From assembly GCF_000003855.2 (NCBI RefSeq), contig NW_003101679.1, positions 3,365,558-3,429,557 on the forward strand: DNA of 64,000 bases. The letters are read 5' to 3'. The notes below the pieces were generated by a model. That model was not told where the DNA came from, ran no database searches, and worked only from the letters and a program-made list of their open reading frames with translations. Below are positions 61,116 to 64,000 of the stretch, in pieces. This DNA is from Blastomyces gilchristii SLH14081. Taxonomy: Eukaryota; Ascomycota; Eurotiomycetes; Onygenales; Ajellomycetaceae. Made by a program: the position numbers and the translations under genes. How positions within the stretch are numbered: the stretch's first letter is position 1; each line of letters starts with the position of its first letter.

Positions 61116-61150
<35 letters not shown>
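58161..61150 (+). mobile_element. LINE copy 3 (5'-truncated, 2,990 bp)
   Basis: Plus-strand LINE beginning within ORF2 just before the reverse transcriptase and ending in a long (AAT)n tail (61115-61150). A perfect 14-bp duplication, ACTTCTAAAATACT, lies at 58147-58160 and 61151-61164. TirE copy 1 shows the undisturbed site near 36610. It is very similar to LINE copy 1, including most in-frame TGA codons. Confidence 0.94.
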
Positions 61151-61152
<2 letters not shown>

Positions 61153-61164
61153 TTCTAAAATACT

Positions 61165-62232
61165 CACTTTTCAGAGTCTTTGCAATATTCATCACTAACT
61201 GTGTATTTCTCACAGTGAGAATAACACAGCTGCAATGAGTTATTATCTTAATATTATCTAATAAATAATTAGTATATATCTGTATAAATGTGAATAATTA
61301 GAAAATATACACTTAAAAAGTGTGATCAGCGTGAACTCTGTTATCACTTGAATGATATTAAGAACAGAATGCTGTAATTGATGATTTCTCTCATCAATTT
61401 CACAGACAAGATATATAAAGATGATTTTAAGAAATATAAGATTCTCTGACTACTGATAAAAACAGATCTCATAAAGAGACTCTATTTTCATAATATCAGA
61501 GACTGAGTATTATTAAAAAGCATTACTTTTATGCAATACATATGCACTTACTGCAGTGATTCATTCTCTGTGTAAATAACTGAGAGTTATAGCTTTCTTA
61601 CATTACACAGCTCTGTCTGAAATGCTGCTATCAGTTTATAACTCACACAGTCTCTCAGTTCAGTATGCACTGTATGTATACAGCTCTGTATACTGAGGCT
61701 GTGTTAGTTATTATAGCCTGGCATAGTACTCACTTTTCACAGGCCATGTTTATTTGAGAGAGAGAGAAAGAAGACATAACTGTTGTTTTATTAAGAAGAA
61801 GATAAATAATTAGTATTATTAAATGTAATTTAATTCATCTGTATTTAAAATTTGATTAGTCTATACTCTTCAATTTGAGGGTTTCTGAGAGTGTTTTAAT
61901 AGTTTTCATATCAGCTTGAACTTAGTGATAAATTGAAGAAGAAGAGAAAAGAGAGAAGAAAGAAATGAGAATAACTTATCTTTATAATATGAAAACAGAG
62001 AATTGCTACAATCATTCTCTCTAGTAATAAAGATCTGTTTTCTGCATGTATTTCTAATATAGATTATATAATAACTGTATACAAAGAATATCAATAGTAC
62101 ATGTATTGAATGAAGATAATATTGCTATATAACACTGTAGTCATTTCTGTACATCTCTGAAAGCTGTTAATAGTTTCTTTGAGTCTCTTTATATTTGATA
62201 AGTCAATAATATATTTCAATACACTTCTTTTT
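61165..62232 (+). other. TirE copy 2 internal sequence after LINE copy 3
   Basis: Homologous to about 36625-37690 in copy 1. No coding segment is recognisable. It leads into the triplet microsatellite. Confidence 0.7.
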
Positions 62233-62333
62233 TCATTATCATCATTATCATCATCATTATCATTATTATTATCATTATCACTATCATTATTACTATCATC
62301 ATTATCATTATCATTATCATTATCATATCATTG
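62233..62333 (+). repeat. ATC/ATT triplet microsatellite (TirE copy 2)
   Basis: Counterpart of 37695-37805, slightly shorter, with the TATCATTATCATT pattern. The 70-codon antisense frame across it, mostly Met and Ile, is a product of the repeat and not a gene. Confidence 0.9.
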
Positions 62334-62414
62334 CTAGCTGCCTTCTCTGCCTTTATCTCTTCTCTACACTTACTAAAATCAATCATGTTATTTCTCTTCA
62401 AATATTCTGCAGTT

Positions 62415-63560
62415 CTGCAGACTATCAAGGTGTGTGAGTGCTATCACAGATTGAAGAAAGAGAAGAAGAAGATGTTCAAGTGAGAAGAGATAGATTGTAA
62501 GACATATTATAATACCTTGAAGAGACTCTGTAAGAGAGTAGAATGATAACAATTTTAAGTAACACTTCTGATAGATTTAGACTGAACTAAGTATAGAAAT
62601 AATGCAGATAACATCATCTATAAGAGATTGAAAAAGAAGACAGTGAAGAGTTCTATACAGTAGTAGTGAGATCAGAAGAAGTTCTGAGAATCATTTAAGA
62701 CTAAGATGAAAAGAGAGAGAGAGAAGAAGAGTATTACTGTAAATAAACAGTAGCAGAAGAAGATTGAGAAGATATTAAAGTAGAAGACAGAGAAGTCAAA
62801 ACTGATAAGTTTTTTATTAAGAGATAATGATTTTTGATAACACTTCTGTTCTCTAATTGATTAGCAGGAGCTGATAGAGAAGGAGAGAATTGAGACCTTG
62901 TTCAGATCTTGAATACACTTCATAATTCAGAATATTAAGAAGACAGCTCTACTATCTGAGTATATCAATCTGCTTATCACTGAGATGAAACACAAGACAG
63001 CAGATCAGAAAATACAGGATTTTCAGACACAGATTAATCTAGCTCAGAGAGAGCAGTGAGAACTCTTCTCTGAGAAGATAGCAGAGAGAGATTTTAAGAT
63101 AATTATCATCTCAGATAAGAAGAAGAAGAAGAAGAAGAAGAATAAGAAGTGAATTATGAAGAATAATAAGAAGAGTGAGAAAGAGAAGAAAGATAATAAA
63201 TAGAAAAAGTTTTTTTCTTTTTATATTAATTAGTTATAAGTTCATAACTATTAGTTAATAATTAAAATTAATTTTGAGTTTTCAAAAATTATTGTATAAG
63301 TTGTAATCAATTATCAATATTAGTTCAGGGCACAAAATTTATGAAAAACTCAACATAAATACTGAGATGAACTATGAAATAATTATCAATAGATTGTATT
63401 ACAAATTACTGAAGAGTTATCTCTCTACTACAATTACTGTAACTGTATTCAGAAACATTTATCATGAACTGATCATAGCTCTGAAGAAATTTTCTGATAT
63501 CTGAAGTTATCAGAATGCAGATAATAAAAGAAAAATAATCAGAAAATTACTACTGAGCTG
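62415..63560 (+). pseudogene. TirE copy 2 coding relics
   Basis: The three plus-strand segments of TirE copy 1 are all present: CYHRLKKEKKKMFK with LKRLCKRVE (62415-62550), the coiled coil KKTALLSEYINLLITEMK (62935-63160), and the EIYEKL-type segment (63330-63560). Tryptophan codons are TGA at sites where copy 1 may have TAA. Keeping these peptides in two separately mutated copies is the best evidence for the TirE protein. Its family remains unassigned. Confidence 0.45.
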
Positions 63561-64000
63561 ATAAGTTACTCTACTAGATAATAATTTTTAATAATACTCA
63601 CTTTCTAATTTGAGAAAAATTATATGAAAATAATCATATATTAATACTCTAATTTCATAACTCTCATCTGATAACTTCTGTGAATAATTACTTTATATAT
63701 ATATATCTCTGAATCTTTCTCTTCAATTAATTGAAAACTCTGAATTCTGAACACTTCTTCAAATGCTTAATTCAAATCTTTATATTTCATCTCAATTCTG
63801 TCTTTGAATTAATCTTGAGATATACTACAAAGTCAATATGCAATATCTAGAATCAGAGTTGAAGAATCATTAAAGAGTATCTCTCACAGTGAATATATAA
63901 ACTAGTATAAATAATCTTATATTTATAAGAGTTATATATTATTACATTGATGAGAACTGAACTTATTAAGAGATATTAATTGAATTTGAATCATTGATTA

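Larger units (their letters stand above)
57622..64000 (+). mobile_element. TirE copy 2 (partial, cut by window end)
   Basis: Starts with the same AGACTGACCGTGTGACC terminus as TirE copy 1 and is collinear with 36086-39887 and then 47151 onward. It serves as the empty-site control for GypD. LINE copy 3 interrupts it at 58160. The 10 bases before it, GCCTATATAT, should recur at its right end outside the window. Differences from copy 1 are nearly all transitions. Confidence 0.88.

Noticed and set aside
62216..62428. 70-codon minus-strand ORF rich in Met and Ile
   Set aside because: It is a translation of the ATC/ATT microsatellite in TirE.
1..64000. Mitochondrial origin because of AT-richness
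   Set aside because: LTR and LINE elements with RIP damage, TIR elements and a pol III SINE are nuclear. No mitochondrial genes are visible.

Overview
This window looks like a transposon graveyard from a filamentous ascomycete-type fungal nucleus. I see no intact host gene, rRNA or functional tRNA gene in 64 kb. The DNA is AT-rich. Remaining C residues lie mostly before A or T, while CC, GG and CG are scarce. Conserved tryptophan codons appear as TGA, TAA or TAG in every retroelement reading frame. Transitions of this kind across repeated DNA are the mark of repeat-induced point mutation (RIP). Nearly all coding regions are therefore annotated as pseudogenes.

Family names are mine. GypA, GypB, GypC and GypD are Ty3/gypsy LTR retrotransposons with LTRs of about 166-203, 331, 544 and 258 bp. 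LINE is an I/Tad1-like non-LTR element with RNase H, present as four copies. SINE is a tRNA-derived element. TirE is a DNA transposon with short inverted ends and a 10-bp target duplication, and it has a 503-bp MITE-like derivative. Chromodomain relics can be read at the integrase C-termini of GypB, GypC and GypD, so these are chromoviruses.

Layout: 1-4897 holds GypA 3' pieces in tandem (internal, LTR, internal, LTR). 4898-7108 holds GypB-family pieces in the same arrangement. A GypA element begins with its 5' LTR at 7223 and runs beyond the right edge. It was opened by LINE copy 1 (7552-15775, itself carrying the MITE at 14288-14790), LINE copy 4 (16271-16586), LINE copy 2 (19626-27241), GypC (29589-56564) and a second TirE copy (57622 to the end). 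GypC in turn contains GypB (30216-35907) and TirE copy 1 (36086-49528). TirE copy 1 contains GypD (39888-47145) and the SINE (47494-47867). TirE copy 2 contains LINE copy 3 (58161-61150). Almost every boundary is set by a target-site duplication that can be read directly, and several by an empty site in another copy.

The elements relate through insertion and silencing rather than shared function. The best-preserved bases lie at the outer edges of elements: the LINE 5' leader, the outer LTR ends, the TirE termini and the short SINE. The SINE has a 3' tail like that of the LINE, so the LINE probably mobilised it. The most interesting leads are this edge-sparing pattern, the TirE family with its MITE, the SINE-LINE tail match, the repeated GC-rich LINE leader, and long unexplained regions downstream of integrase in GypA, GypC and GypD.
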